Below, piece after piece: positions 21,681 to 32,246 of a stretch of DNA of 64,000 nucleotides. A program made the translations under genes and the position numbers. The stretch is from Hippopus hippopus. Lineage: Eukaryota; Mollusca; Bivalvia; Cardiida; Cardiidae. The number at the start of each line of letters is the position of its first letter. Position 1 is the stretch's first letter. The stretch lies in the NCBI GenBank assembly GCA_946811185.2, contig OX328108.1:4301501-4365500 (forward strand). The letters run 5' to 3'. Under the pieces are notes generated by a model that saw only the letters and a list, made by a program, of their open reading frames with translations, had not been told where the DNA came from and made no database searches.

Positions 21681-22961
21681 ATGGACATTTTAAATATCAA
21701 AGACCCAATTTTAAGAAACAATGATATTGTTGAGTATGAAGACTTTGAGTATAATACAATCGTAGGAGCAAAAATCAACAGCTCAGGAGAAAATATTATG
21801 ATTAGCATCGAAACCCAAGATATTTTTACACATCCTAGTGAAAGTTATTTAATTATAGAATGTCGATTAACAAAGGCTAATGGAACAGCTTACGCAAATG
21901 CTGACAACGTTTCTCTAACAAACAACGCTCTCATGTATCTTTTTAAAAATATCAATTATCAACTTTCCGGTCAGGAGATTGAATCCTTAACACATCCTGG
22001 CCAGGCTACTACAATGCTTGGGTTATTAAAATATCAGGATGATTTTGCCAAATCTGAGGGGATAAATCAATGTTGGCAAAAGGATACAACACCTGTAGCT
22101 AATAATCAAAACAAAGGTTGTAATATAAGAAAATTATACGTTATTAATAATCCTGATCCAAAAGGAACATTTAGCTTTAAAGTTCCATTAAAACATATAT
22201 TTGGTTTTTGCGAACACTATGATAAGATATTATATGGAATGACGCAAACTCTTACCTTAACAAGAAGTGGTGATGATGATGCAATTTTTAGAGCTAATGG
22301 TGTTGATGCTGGGAAAATTACGTTGGATAAAATATCATGGTTTATGCCACACGTGATGCCAGCGGATAAGGATAAGATGGAACTTTATAAATTTATTGAG
22401 AAAAAAGAAAAATTTCCAGTTGGATATAGAATGCTACAATGCGATTCTATTTCAGTCTCTCAGTCAACATCATTTACCTGGAGACTTTCCGTTACATCAT
22501 CTCCTGAGGTGCCACGTTTTATCATTGTTGGCTTTCAGACTGATAAAAGTCGTAACCAAGAACAAAATCCAGCTTTATTCGACAATGAAGGTGTTAGAAA
22601 TATTTATGCTATGTTAAATTCAACAAGATATCCCGCGACTGACTACAATCTTTCATTTCCTAAACAGAAATATAGTAGAGCATATGGTGATGCTGCGTTA
22701 TTTAAAAAGAAATTTTTTAATATGGATGAGTTGGTAACAAATTCTAACATTAACCCCGCAGACTATAAAAACCTTTATACTTTGTTTGTGTTTGATGTTT
22801 CCAACCAGAGCGAAAGATTAAAATATTCCGTTACTGATATCCAAATTAAGGCATTTTTTGAAGAAAATGTGCCTGTGGAAACAGTAGCATATGCTGTTAT
22901 CATTAGTGATAGATTAATTAACTTTCAGTCTGATGGAAATAAAATGAGTGTTGTGTTTTAA
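21681..22961 (+). CDS. Putative major capsid protein (double jelly-roll)
   Basis: 426 residues, intact. Beta-rich throughout, no signal peptide. Conserved blocks shared with the Polinton 2 copy: ETQDIFTHPSESYLIIE, NNALMYLFKNI, LTHPGQATTMLGLLKY, FSFKVPLKHIFGF and the C-terminal INFQSDGNKMSVV. Length and place, with a minor capsid gene upstream and adenain and ATPase in the element, match Polinton hexon-type capsid proteins. It is the largest well-kept structural gene in the element. The fold is inferred rather than proved; a structure prediction would settle it. Confidence 0.65.
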   Translation: MDILNIKDPILRNNDIVEYEDFEYNTIVGAKINSSGENIMISIETQDIFTHPSESYLIIECRLTKANGTAYANADNVSLTNNALMYLFKNINYQLSGQEIESLTHPGQATTMLGLLKYQDDFAKSEGINQCWQKDTTPVANNQNKGCNIRKLYVINNPDPKGTFSFKVPLKHIFGFCEHYDKILYGMTQTLTLTRSGDDDAIFRANGVDAGKITLDKISWFMPHVMPADKDKMELYKFIEKKEKFPVGYRMLQCDSISVSQSTSFTWRLSVTSSPEVPRFIIVGFQTDKSRNQEQNPALFDNEGVRNIYAMLNSTRYPATDYNLSFPKQKYSRAYGDAALFKKKFFNMDELVTNSNINPADYKNLYTLFVFDVSNQSERLKYSVTDIQIKAFFEENVPVETVAYAVIISDRLINFQSDGNKMSVVF

Positions 22962-22983
22962 GATTTTTTTCTCTTTATAAAAA

Positions 22984-23344
22984 ATGATAACGATTTCATA
23001 TTTTAAAAAAATTCTTAAAGAAAATGATATAAAATTTAACTCTTTCTGGGATTAAAAAAAAAAAAAAGTTAATTGAGTTGGTTAAAGAACATGGTTTGTT
23101 ACCAGAGGAGCGACTCAAGTCTGAGTTACCTAAACCAAAAAAGGAAATAGATCCTAAGTTTGCTAGATTAAGAACTATTATGTTTAATCCTAGAAAAGTT
23201 AGTTTAGAGGATGTTGAAACTGGAGAAACTCGTGAATTTCCATCAATTTACAAAGCAGGTAAGTTTATAGACCATTACCCTCAAACGATTTTAAATTGGA
23301 ATGGGAAAGTTTGGAAAAATAAATATAGGGTTAACGTTCATTAA
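22984..23344 (+). pseudogene. NUMOD1-like DNA-binding protein, frameshift in A-run
   Basis: Start ATG 22984 after TTATAAAAA. The first 23 residues end at a run of 14 A (23056-23069), after which the frame continues 23072-23344. The C-terminal half, VSLEDVETGETREFPSIYKA followed by a GKFIDHYP helix and NWNGKVWKNKYRV, fits the NUMOD1 helix-turn-helix module found with homing endonucleases; no nuclease domain is attached. The N-terminal part resembles a small HeH/SAP-like helix pair. The copy in Polinton 2 is also broken at the equivalent A-run. It lies between the capsid gene and polB in both elements. Confidence 0.6.
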
Positions 23345-23579
23345 TTTTATTATGGTATTATCATAATAAAAATTTTTGAAATAAGATATCTTAAGTTTTT
23401 CCTGTTTTACATAAAAAATGAGTTTGTTTAATAGAATTAAAAATGTAGGTAGAAGAGTCGCATCTAATGTTTATTCTGGAGCAAGACGATTAGCGTCATC
23501 CGTTGTTCCGGAACCCATACAAAGAAGAATAACTGATTTTGGTAATTGGTTAACTGGTAATGTAGAATCAACACAGATA

Positions 23580-24905
23580 CGTGGGGTGATCAAAAAGATC
23601 GCGGACCACCTCGTTATTTTGAAAACTACTACACGTAGGATTACAAAAATTTGTATAGATGAGCATTAATTATCTGGTAACTGACTAAAGCTTTCAAATG
23701 TCGTCTTATTCAAGTAGGTAAAGTGTGACGTCATTCTCATGACGTCATATACTGCATTAGTGGTCCAAAATGTCGGACGACGTTTTATTTGAGCCGAGAG
23801 TAATCATAAAGTTTTACGTCAAACTCGGAAAATATTTATCGGAAATCAAAACCGATTGAGAAACAGTTTAAGGGGACTCTGCACTAAAGAATTCTGATAT
23901 TCGTACATGGATCGGACCAATTTAGACAAGGGTGCGATACTGTTAAAGATGGCCCTAAATCTGGCTGTCCATCAACATCAATCACAGACAAAATCATAAC
24001 GTGTGTAGAGTAGCATGCAAAACAAAATCATCGAGATACTGTCAGGAAAATAGCTGACACATACAACATTTTATATAAAAGTGCTCAGAAGATTTTGATT
24101 GAGAATCTTGGAATGCCGTGTGTTTGCTTAAGGTGGGTACCTCGGCAACTGACGCCCGAGAAAATGGGGGTTAGGGTCGAAATCTGTTAAGAAATTTCAG
24201 AACGCATTAGGATAGAGGGGTCAAACTTTACCCATCGTATTGGAACAAGCGATGAAACATAGGCACACTTTAACGAGACTGAACTAAACAATAAAGCACT
24301 GTATGGAAACATCCAACATCGCCTTCCGCTGGTAAAGCCAACCTCTCTAAGTCACTTGGTAAAGCTTTACATCATGTATTTCTGTTCTCCTTTTTTTCCC
24401 TCTACATCATGTTGTATCTATACATACTGCAGTCAATACTGAGTTTTATGCCAACATTATTCAAATAAATTTCACAAACACCATACGGAAAAAACAGCCT
24501 GAAGTCCTCCGGGGTGACGTCACTTTACACTAAGATAACGCCCAAGCTCACAAAGCTGCGCTTGGACAAGAAACGTTGCAAAAACTAAACATAGAAACAC
24601 CAACCAATGCCCCTTAAAATTTAGTCCTGACTCCATGTGACATCTGACTAGTTCCTGTTTTGAAAGATTCTCTATGTGGCACGCACTACAAGAGTAGAGA
24701 GGAGCTAACCCTCGCTATGACCGGGTCCTTGAGAGTAATGTCACGTGACGCGCTCGCACACGTGTTTCGCACGTGGAAATCAAGAATTAGTAAGTGCATA
24801 GAACTCAAAGGAGGTTACTTTCAAAAATAGTAAACACTCCAAGTTGTTTTTTATAATGATATTCCGATACCGGCACTGGTCCACGTTCTTTCTGATCACC
24901 CCACG
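23580..24905 (+). mobile_element. Mariner element inserted in polB
   Basis: 1,326 bp with inverted ends CGTGGGGTGATCAAAAAGA and, at the right, the complement of CGTGGGGTGATCAGAAAGA, flanked by TA (23578-23579 and 24906-24907). Inside, plus-strand remnants of a mariner transposase are recognisable: MSDDVLFEPRVIIKFYVKLG (from 23770), SGCPSTSITD, LIENLGM and the terminal KCIELKGGYF (about 24797-24826). Many stops and frameshifts show it is long dead. PolB reading resumes in register once it and one TA are removed. Confidence 0.9.
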
Positions 24906-27384
24906 TACCGCAAGTGTTGAATGAAATTGTTGAACATGTTAGACAAAATTATCCCCCAAGGCGCCCGTTTGAGATTAGAACTGCTCGATCCGCATTTAGA
25001 GAATATGCTACTCAACATGTTATAGAGGGTAGAGAAGGTTATACTCCAGAAAGATTTTTTAGAGAGACGAGGAGTATTCTTCAAAACACTCTTCGAAGAA
25101 ACTTGCAAACGAAGGTAAAACTTGTACTTAGGTGTATATTACATTTACCCACAAACCCTGACTCAGATACAGAATTCGCTTTTCACTCTGGGCAATTAGA
25201 AAACTTAAACGAGGAAGAAGTAGGTGTATTGTTACAATATATGATAGACGAAATTTTAGAAAAGTTGGCTAAGTTTCAAAGAGAGGGTAGCGGGTGGGAT
25301 TTTTCGAGTATAGTAAGTTTAGAATTACACACAGTTGTTTATGAGCCTTTACGAGCTAGAGGTTACTTACCGTTACCAAGATGGATTCTAAACAAAAAAG
25401 CGGTTATCAATATGAAAAATAATGATGATAAATGTTTTCTATGGTGTGTTTTAAGAGCGTTAAATCCTAAAGATAAAAATGCAGAAAGAATTGATAGGGA
25501 TCTACGATCGAAGGAAAATAGTGTAAACATGGAGGGAGTGGGGTACCCTGGGCATCAGTAAGTTTGAGAAACAAAATCCAGAAATTAGTGTAAATGTTTA
25601 TTCATATCAGGAAACTTGGAATGGTAAGGGGTTAGAAGGATATATCTATCCTCTTAGATTAACAAATGATGAAAAAAGTAAACATATCGACTTACTTTTT
25701 ATATAAAATGGAGAAAATATGCACTATGCTCTCATAAAGAACTTTAATCGTTTGATGAAAGGGCAAGTAACTAACCATAGTGTATATTATTGTAAGCGAT
25801 GTTTGAATCATTTTGGTAGTAAAAAACTTTTAGAAAAACATAAACAATTCTGTAATGAGTATGAAACGGTTAATTTAAAAATGCCAAAACTAGGTACCAT
25901 TCTAGATTTCAAAAATTATGCTATGAAACTCCAGGTCCCCTTCGTTGTATACGCTGATTTCGAAAGTATTTTAGAACCAATGAACACATGTCAACGCGTT
26001 GTTGGATTTGTGAAAAGGAATTTACTTATAAAAATTATAAGGTAAGAGATCATTGTCATTTTACGGGTAAGTATAGAGGTGCCGCGCACAATGAATGTAA
26101 CTTAAAAGCTAAAAACACTAACTTTACACCTGTGTAATTTCATAATCTTAGTGGATATGATGCTCATCTTTTTATTAAAAACCTTAGTATATTTGGTAGA
26201 AGGATTGATTGTATTCCAAATAATGAGGAGAAATATATTAGTTTTAGCAAGAGCATCTGGGTTGGAGAAAAAACATATCATAAAATTAAATTTATTGATA
26301 CTTTTAAATTCATGAGTGCGAGTCTAGATAGCCTCTCAAGTAACTTAAATTTTTTAACTGGTCATCACTTATCAAGATTTTTTCCAGAAAAAGAACAGTT
26401 CCAATTAGCTAAGAGAAAAGGAGTTTTTCTGTATGAGTACCTGGATTCTCTAGAAAGACTTAATGAAACTCAATTACCACCTAAAGAAGCATTTTACTCT
26501 AGTTTAAACAAAGAACATATTAGCGATGAAGACTATGCTCACGCGTTGAAGGTTTGGAGGGTAGTTGGTTGTAATACGTTAGAAGATTATTTGAGACTTT
26601 ACAACAAAATAGATGTACTCCTTTTAGCCGATGTTTTTGAGAACTTTAGAGTTGTTTGTTGCAAAAACTGTAACTTAGATCCTAGTTGGTATTATACCGC
26701 TCCTGGTTTGGCTTGGGATGCGGCATTAAAAATAACAGGAGTAAAGCTTAAACTTTTGTCAGATGTTGATATGCTTTTAATGGTAGAAAAAGGTATTAGG
26801 GGAGGTGTAAGTATGTGCACAAAGAGATATTCGGAAGCTAATGATAAATAAATGGGAGAGAAATATGATTCTAGTAAACCTTCAAAGCATTTATTATATA
26901 TAGACGCAAACAGTCTTTACCCTTGGGCAATGAGTAAACTTCTTCCTACACATGGTTTCGAATGGATGACAGATGAAGAGTTAAAAAATTGGCAAAACAT
27001 ACCTTGTATTTTAGAAGTAGATCTAAACTATCCTCAAAAGTTACACGATTTACATAATGACTTTCCTTTAGCACCAGAACGTTTAAAAGTAAACAAGGTA
27101 GAAAAACTTATTCCAAACTTAGGTGCAAAGAAGAATTATATTTTACATCACGAAGCTTTGAAAACTTATCTTGATTTAGGTCTAAAGCTTGTAAAAATAC
27201 ATCGTGGAATTAAGTTTGAGGAAAGTTGTTGGTTAAAACCTTACATTGAATTAAACGTTTAACTAAGAACAGAAGCTAAAAACAATTTTGAGAAAGATTT
27301 TTTTAAGTTGATTAATAGCTGCGTTTTTGGAAAAACGATGGAAAACTTGAGAAATAGACCAGATATACATTTGGTTACCAATAG

Positions 27385-27548
27385 AAATACTTATAGAAAT
27401 CTAGTAAACAAACCAAACTATAGTCATACAACAATATTTAATGAAAACATGTCGGCTGTACATATGAAATACTTATAGAAATCTAGTAAACAAACCAAAC
27501 TATAGTCATACAACAATATTTAATGAAAACATGTCGGCTGTACATATG
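27385..27548. repeat. 82-bp tandem duplication in polB
   Basis: Two adjacent copies, 27385-27466 and 27467-27548, look identical by eye. 82 is not a multiple of three, so the duplication itself shifts the frame, between the exonuclease/TPR part and motif C. Being identical it is recent or an assembly artefact. Confidence 0.8.
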
Positions 27549-28044
27549 AAGATAACCAAAATAATATACAACAAACCCATTTACTCAGGAATGAGTATAT
27601 TAGATATTAGTAAAACGCATATGTATGATACTTTTTATAATTACTTTGAAGTGAAGTATGGTGAAAAGGTTAGATTGTGTTATACAGATACAGATAGTTT
27701 TATACTCGAGATAGAAAATGAGGATTTGTATATGGATATTGCTCAGGACGTACCCACAATGTTTGATACAAGTAACTATTCTGAAAATCATCCTTTGTAT
27801 TATGAAAAGAACAAAAAAGTAGTTGGAAAGTTCAAAGATGAGTTAGGTGGTAAAATCATGAGTGAGTATGTAGGTTTAAGAGCAAAAATGTATGCTTATA
27901 AAACTCTAGATGGAAAGGAAGATAAAAGATGTAAGGGTATCAGGAAGTCAGTGGTTAAAAATGAGATAAATTTTGACACTTATAAGGAATGTTTGCATAC
28001 AAAAAAATGATCAGTATAGGAGTATGCGTTTATTGAGAAGCCGT

Positions 28045-28381
28045 GGTCATGAAATATAAACTGAAGAAATTAACAAGAAAGCTTTAAGCTTCTATGATGA
28101 CAAAAGAAATATACTCGAAAACTCGATAGACACTCTAGCCCGGTTTCATTACAAAAGTCAAGACAAGATAGACGATTAAAAATATAAATGGTTAAACGCC
28201 ACCATTTATATTCATTGGATTTTTTAGATTGAGATTTTAGGATTTTTAACCATGAGATGGGTTTTACAATTTAACCATGTTATATGGTGTAGGCCGAATT
28301 AACCATGGGGGGCCATGAAAATTAAAAAATTTGGAGAAAAACGTGGTCAAATGAGCCCCCGCAGACCAAATACATACTACT
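28045..28381. repeat. Polinton 1 right terminal inverted repeat
   Basis: About 337 bp, inverse of the left end, finishing CATACTACT. It contains the last 45 codons of polB and four TAACCAT-type motifs. An 18-bp segment, including one such motif, is extra compared with the left copy. Confidence 0.88.
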
Positions 28382-28387
28382 TGTACA
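28382..28387. repeat. Target-site duplication TGTACA, right
   Basis: Second copy of TGTACA, after which the Helitron helicase frame continues (GATATCAATTTTC). Confidence 0.9.
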
Positions 28388-29911
28388 GATATCAATTTTC
28401 AATTCCAACCACTTCGCATGGTTGTCATGGGCACAGCAGGATCTGGCAAATCATTCCTAATCAACTGTTTAGTAAAAGCAATAAGATCTGTTTTTGGTTA
28501 TAACAAGTCTGTGCAAGTAGTTTGCTCTGCTGGGAGCAGTGCAAAAATCATAGGTGGTACAACCCTTCATAGATTTTTCAAAATTCCCACCTATAAAAGA
28601 AGTGGTGAAATGAAAATACCTGATGGCTCCATCAGTGCTTCACTTCAAGACAATTGTGCTGGTTTGAGAGCTTTACTTGTTGATGAACGCTCACTTATTG
28701 GGTCAGCTACACTTAGATGGATGGAGTACATGTGCAGCTATGGAATGGCATCTCAACTGAACCAGTCTATGACCTGGGGTGGATTACCAATTGTTATTTT
28801 TCTGGGAGATGATGTTCAGCTTCCTCCTGTTTTAGATACCCCAGTTTACAACAATAAAAGCACATCTCCTGCTGCTATACGTGGTGTTTTGGTATGGAAA
28901 GAGTTTTCTACTGTTGTAAAATTATACAACATTGTAAGGCAATCAAATGATGAACATATCTTTAGGGATGTTCTCATGTCAGTGCGACAAAATAAAGTCA
29001 GCCAGGACCAAGCTATTTGGTTACAACAGTTTCAGTGGGAAAATTTGAAATCTAAGTATGGTCCAGAACTAACTGAGAGAATGGAAACTAATGGTCTATT
29101 TGTTTTTCCCACCCACGAAGAGGAATGGAGTCACAATAAAAGTCAGCTTCAAAAAGCTAATACATACTTTCCAGTTGTTAAAATTAAGGCAACAACACAA
29201 GGGTCGCATTCCACTTCCGGTGATAGTGAAAAAGCTGGTGGTCTATTACGAGTCCTATACCTTTGCAAGGGGGCAAAAGTAATGTTAACTTGCAACCTCA
29301 ATGTTTTACTTGTATTATTTAATGGTGCAAGTGGCAAAGTGGTTGACATTATATATCAGACAGGACAAAAGCCCCCTGACTGCTTTCCGGCTGTTGTAAT
29401 GGTTCATTTTCAGTTATACTGGTCCACCATTCATTAAGGAAGATCCGAAACTTGTTCCCATTGTGTCAGTCTCTCGTAAAATTGATTGTAGGTGTCACTT
29501 TGCTTCCGAAAGCAAATCCCACTTAGGCTTGGTTGGGCAACAACAATTCACCGTTGCCAAGGTATGACCATAGGGGAAGGGGAAGCAAATAGATACATAA
29601 TCATTCATCCTGGAACAAGGGCATTTGAGTCCAGAAACCCTGGGGCTATGTATGTTGCTCTGTCTAGAGCAAAGTGTAGTGGAATTGGTGGTGGAGACCC
29701 CGACTTTGCATGGTATGAAAGTGTCATAGAGAATGAGGACAGATTGTGCCACAAGGTTTACACATCAACAAGTAAGGCTAGAAATGAACACATAAAGTTA
29801 CTTGAAAGTTTTGCTATGGATACCCATAAAAAATTCAGCCAGCTGCTAGGAAAGAATGACCTCTTCTTCCAGGCTCTAAAACTGACTAGAAATTGTGTAA
29901 CAGAGGAATAA
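28388..29911 (+). pseudogene. Helitron PIF1-like helicase, C-terminal part
   Basis: 5'-3' helicase that unwinds DNA during Helitron transposition. Walker A GTAGSGKSFL at 28430-28459, Walker B LLVDERSLIG, motif III GDDVQLPPV, and the final motifs GWATTIHRCQGMTIG and MYVALSRAKC (29535-29680). Frameshifts at about 29410 and 29490 separate 28418-29437 from 29492-29911. The first residues continue the segment cut at 8535. It ends at 29911 with a normal-looking stop. Confidence 0.88.
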
Positions 29912-32246
29912 CTCATAACATTTATAGCAGATTTAAGTATATGAACTTATAATGGACAATGCTTGGTTGGTGATATGAAAATCGCTAACCATTCACATTG
30001 ATCCATATTTTACTTTTACATATTCACATGTTTTTTGCCCCTATTGTCCCGTATTTTGAACGCTTGCCTAAATTCTTCCTTTGAAATTTTACACAATGAT
30101 CCAAGTACTTCTATTGGTCTGCGTTTTACGAGCTAAGATCAACTACCTGGTGTATCTTTTCCTATCCAGTGTCTGCCATGCCTCACTGTCTGTCTAAATG
30201 TAGTATGGTTCTTTGATCCATGATGCTTGGAGGATTTTTTGAAATTTGCTAACAATTCACATTAATTTGATACCAACTCTTACCAGTACCATTACCTTAC
30301 CTTTTTTTTTTTTTTTTTTTTTCTTCCCTGTGCCTGCTTATCTATCATTGTCTATTTATGCTAAGATGTCTTTAAGATGGGTAATGCTTGGTGGGTGATA
30401 TGAAAATCGCTAACCATTTACATTGATCCATCATACTTGTATCTTAGTATCAAATCTATCATCCATCATATCAAATATTTATTCACTTTCTTGTCTTATG
30501 TTCACAACTATACTGCCTAAATTGTCCCTTTGGAATTTTATACAGTTACTTCAACTACCCTGCATTTCTTTCTTTCCCGATGTCTGTCAATCTGCCCCGG
30601 ATTAGCACACATTTTACAAGTACATCATCACCCTAATGTTTACCCATGTCCATTCATCAGCATCCATCATTTCAATCCCTTGATGATTTTTTGCCATTTT
30701 TATTAAATTCAAGGGCTGATATGTGTATAATGTCAAAATGAATATACTGTCATCCAAAGACAAATTTTGATACAAAGCAACATGAATTTTCTTTGTAACA
30801 TGCAAAAATATTAACAGTTTTAAAGTAGTGATATTAATACTGTGAAACTATTATGGCAGTGCTTTCAATCAATCATTTTATATCTCAACATGATGACTGC
30901 AACCATTCATTGATTATGTCAGAAGCTTTTGCAATTGACCAGCTGATGTGTAATATACATGTACAGTATATAATTTACTACTTATTAAAATTCAAAATAT
31001 CTATTACTTGAAGCTGTGATTATATGCTGCAATAAAAAAAATGTAGAATTAAATTTGTAATTATTGTACAATTTAGGCTTAACTCATTTTCTCATCACCA
31101 GGCATATTCTAGTTTTCTTAGTGTAGAACTCAGCTCATTACTCATCCAGTAATATATTCCTTGACCAATAACCAAACAATACTATGTTTTGATAATTGTG
31201 TGGATAAAGGTTTTTGAAAAAATTGTGGGGAAAGAAGTAAATGCTGGTCACATTATTTTCTGCTTTTTCAAAAATGTTTTCCACGCTTCAAAACTTAAAT
31301 TTCAATTTTCTACTTTCAAGTTAGTACAGTCTAAAATTTTGTCGTTTGGTAAAGGGTTAATAAAAACAGAGCCAGCCATTTAGTCTCACATTCCTACAAA
31401 GGAGAGTAAGTGACTTGTTCTGAGCAGAAAAATGTTATCATGTGCTTTGGCAAGAAAATATATCTATATAAACTTATCCTGCACAGTTTTCCACTTATTT
31501 TTAATTTTCCTTTTATTTGAAGTATTTTACCTATTAACAAGTATTTACAAGTAAAATATTCTTCAATGTTTCAGACTTCCATGTCTTAAGAGGGAGGCTT
31601 AAGGCCATCTACAAGTATTATTACTAACCAGTAATTGCCTCTGTATTTATCTGAAATGGAACTATCTAACATTAGGGTAAAATATCATGTATACATGAAA
31701 CTTTCAAATCTGTTGACCCCTGACCCTTTACCACACAATTCAGACGTCACAAAAAGAGAAGACTTTTGAAAACATTGTTGAAAAAGATGAATATGTTTGT
31801 AACCAGCATTCTCTCCTCTTTCCACTGTGTTTTCTATCCCATCAAAGACAGAAATCAACGTTTCAGCAACATCTACTTTGTTGTCTACAAATGTTTTGGA
31901 TTTCGTCCAGCCCAAAAATTTGTTGTTTGGTAAAGACTTATTCAATTTCTCACCTGAAGGTAGGGGAAAACAATTCTTTTTGATTACTGCAACTGCTAGT
32001 AATAAGTTAGCCCACAGTATCAGCCCATAACCTATTTGCTTGAAAGCCAGCCCATAACCTATTTGCTTGAAAGCTTGGTTTCAATATCTCTCAGTGGAAA
32101 TAATTTCAAAATTGTCAATCTGCAGTTCTTTGTTCTGATTATCAGCAGAGGAAAATGACTGTTGAACTGCAAAAAGAGATTTTTCTTGCTTCTTAAATAA
32201 ATGCCTTACATTAGTAATTAGTACAATCTCTTTCAATTTTTCTAGA
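29912..32246. other. Helitron 3' non-coding region
   Basis: No gene seen. Two copies of a repeat containing GGTGATATGAAAATCGCTAA lie at about 29967 and 30393; a related core GGTGACATGATAGTCGCTAA recurs at 33692-33870. A T-run lies at 30302-30322. A short direct duplication (AGCCCATAACCTATTTGCTT) occurs at 32021 and 32048. Confidence 0.5.

Larger units (their letters stand above)
23418..28179 (+). pseudogene. Protein-primed DNA polymerase B, split by mariner
   Basis: Replicative PolB. The N-terminus (23418-23577) is a basic amphipathic segment, MSLFNRIKNVGRRVASNVYS, then a mariner interrupts. Coding resumes at 24908 with PQVLNEIVEHVRQNYPP. Exonuclease Asp-Glu are in YADFESIL (about 25948-25971), followed by a deletion near 25985 relative to Polinton 2. 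An endonuclease VII-like DHCHFTGKYRGAAHNECN follows (26050-26103), then SGYDAHLF, YNKIDVLLLADVFE, polymerase motif A IDANSLYP, and motif C YTDTDS (27682-27699). Frameshifts near 25555, 26045, 26848 and 27262 and an 82-bp duplication break it further. Its 3' end lies inside the right terminal repeat. Confidence 0.88.
8536..28381. mobile_element. Polinton/Maverick 1 (adintovirus-like), complete but decayed
   Basis: Self-synthesising virus-like DNA transposon of 19,846 bp. Evidence: terminal inverted repeats starting AGTAGTATGTATTTGG, a 6-bp duplication TGTACA, retroviral-type integrase, adenain-like protease, FtsK/HerA-type ATPase, minor and major capsid proteins and protein-primed PolB. Leftward genes occupy 10548-13733, rightward genes 13787-28179. 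It is inactivated by a repeat element in the ATPase, a mariner in polB, an 82-bp duplication and many frameshifts. It interrupts the Helitron helicase, so it is younger than that Helitron. Confidence 0.93.
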
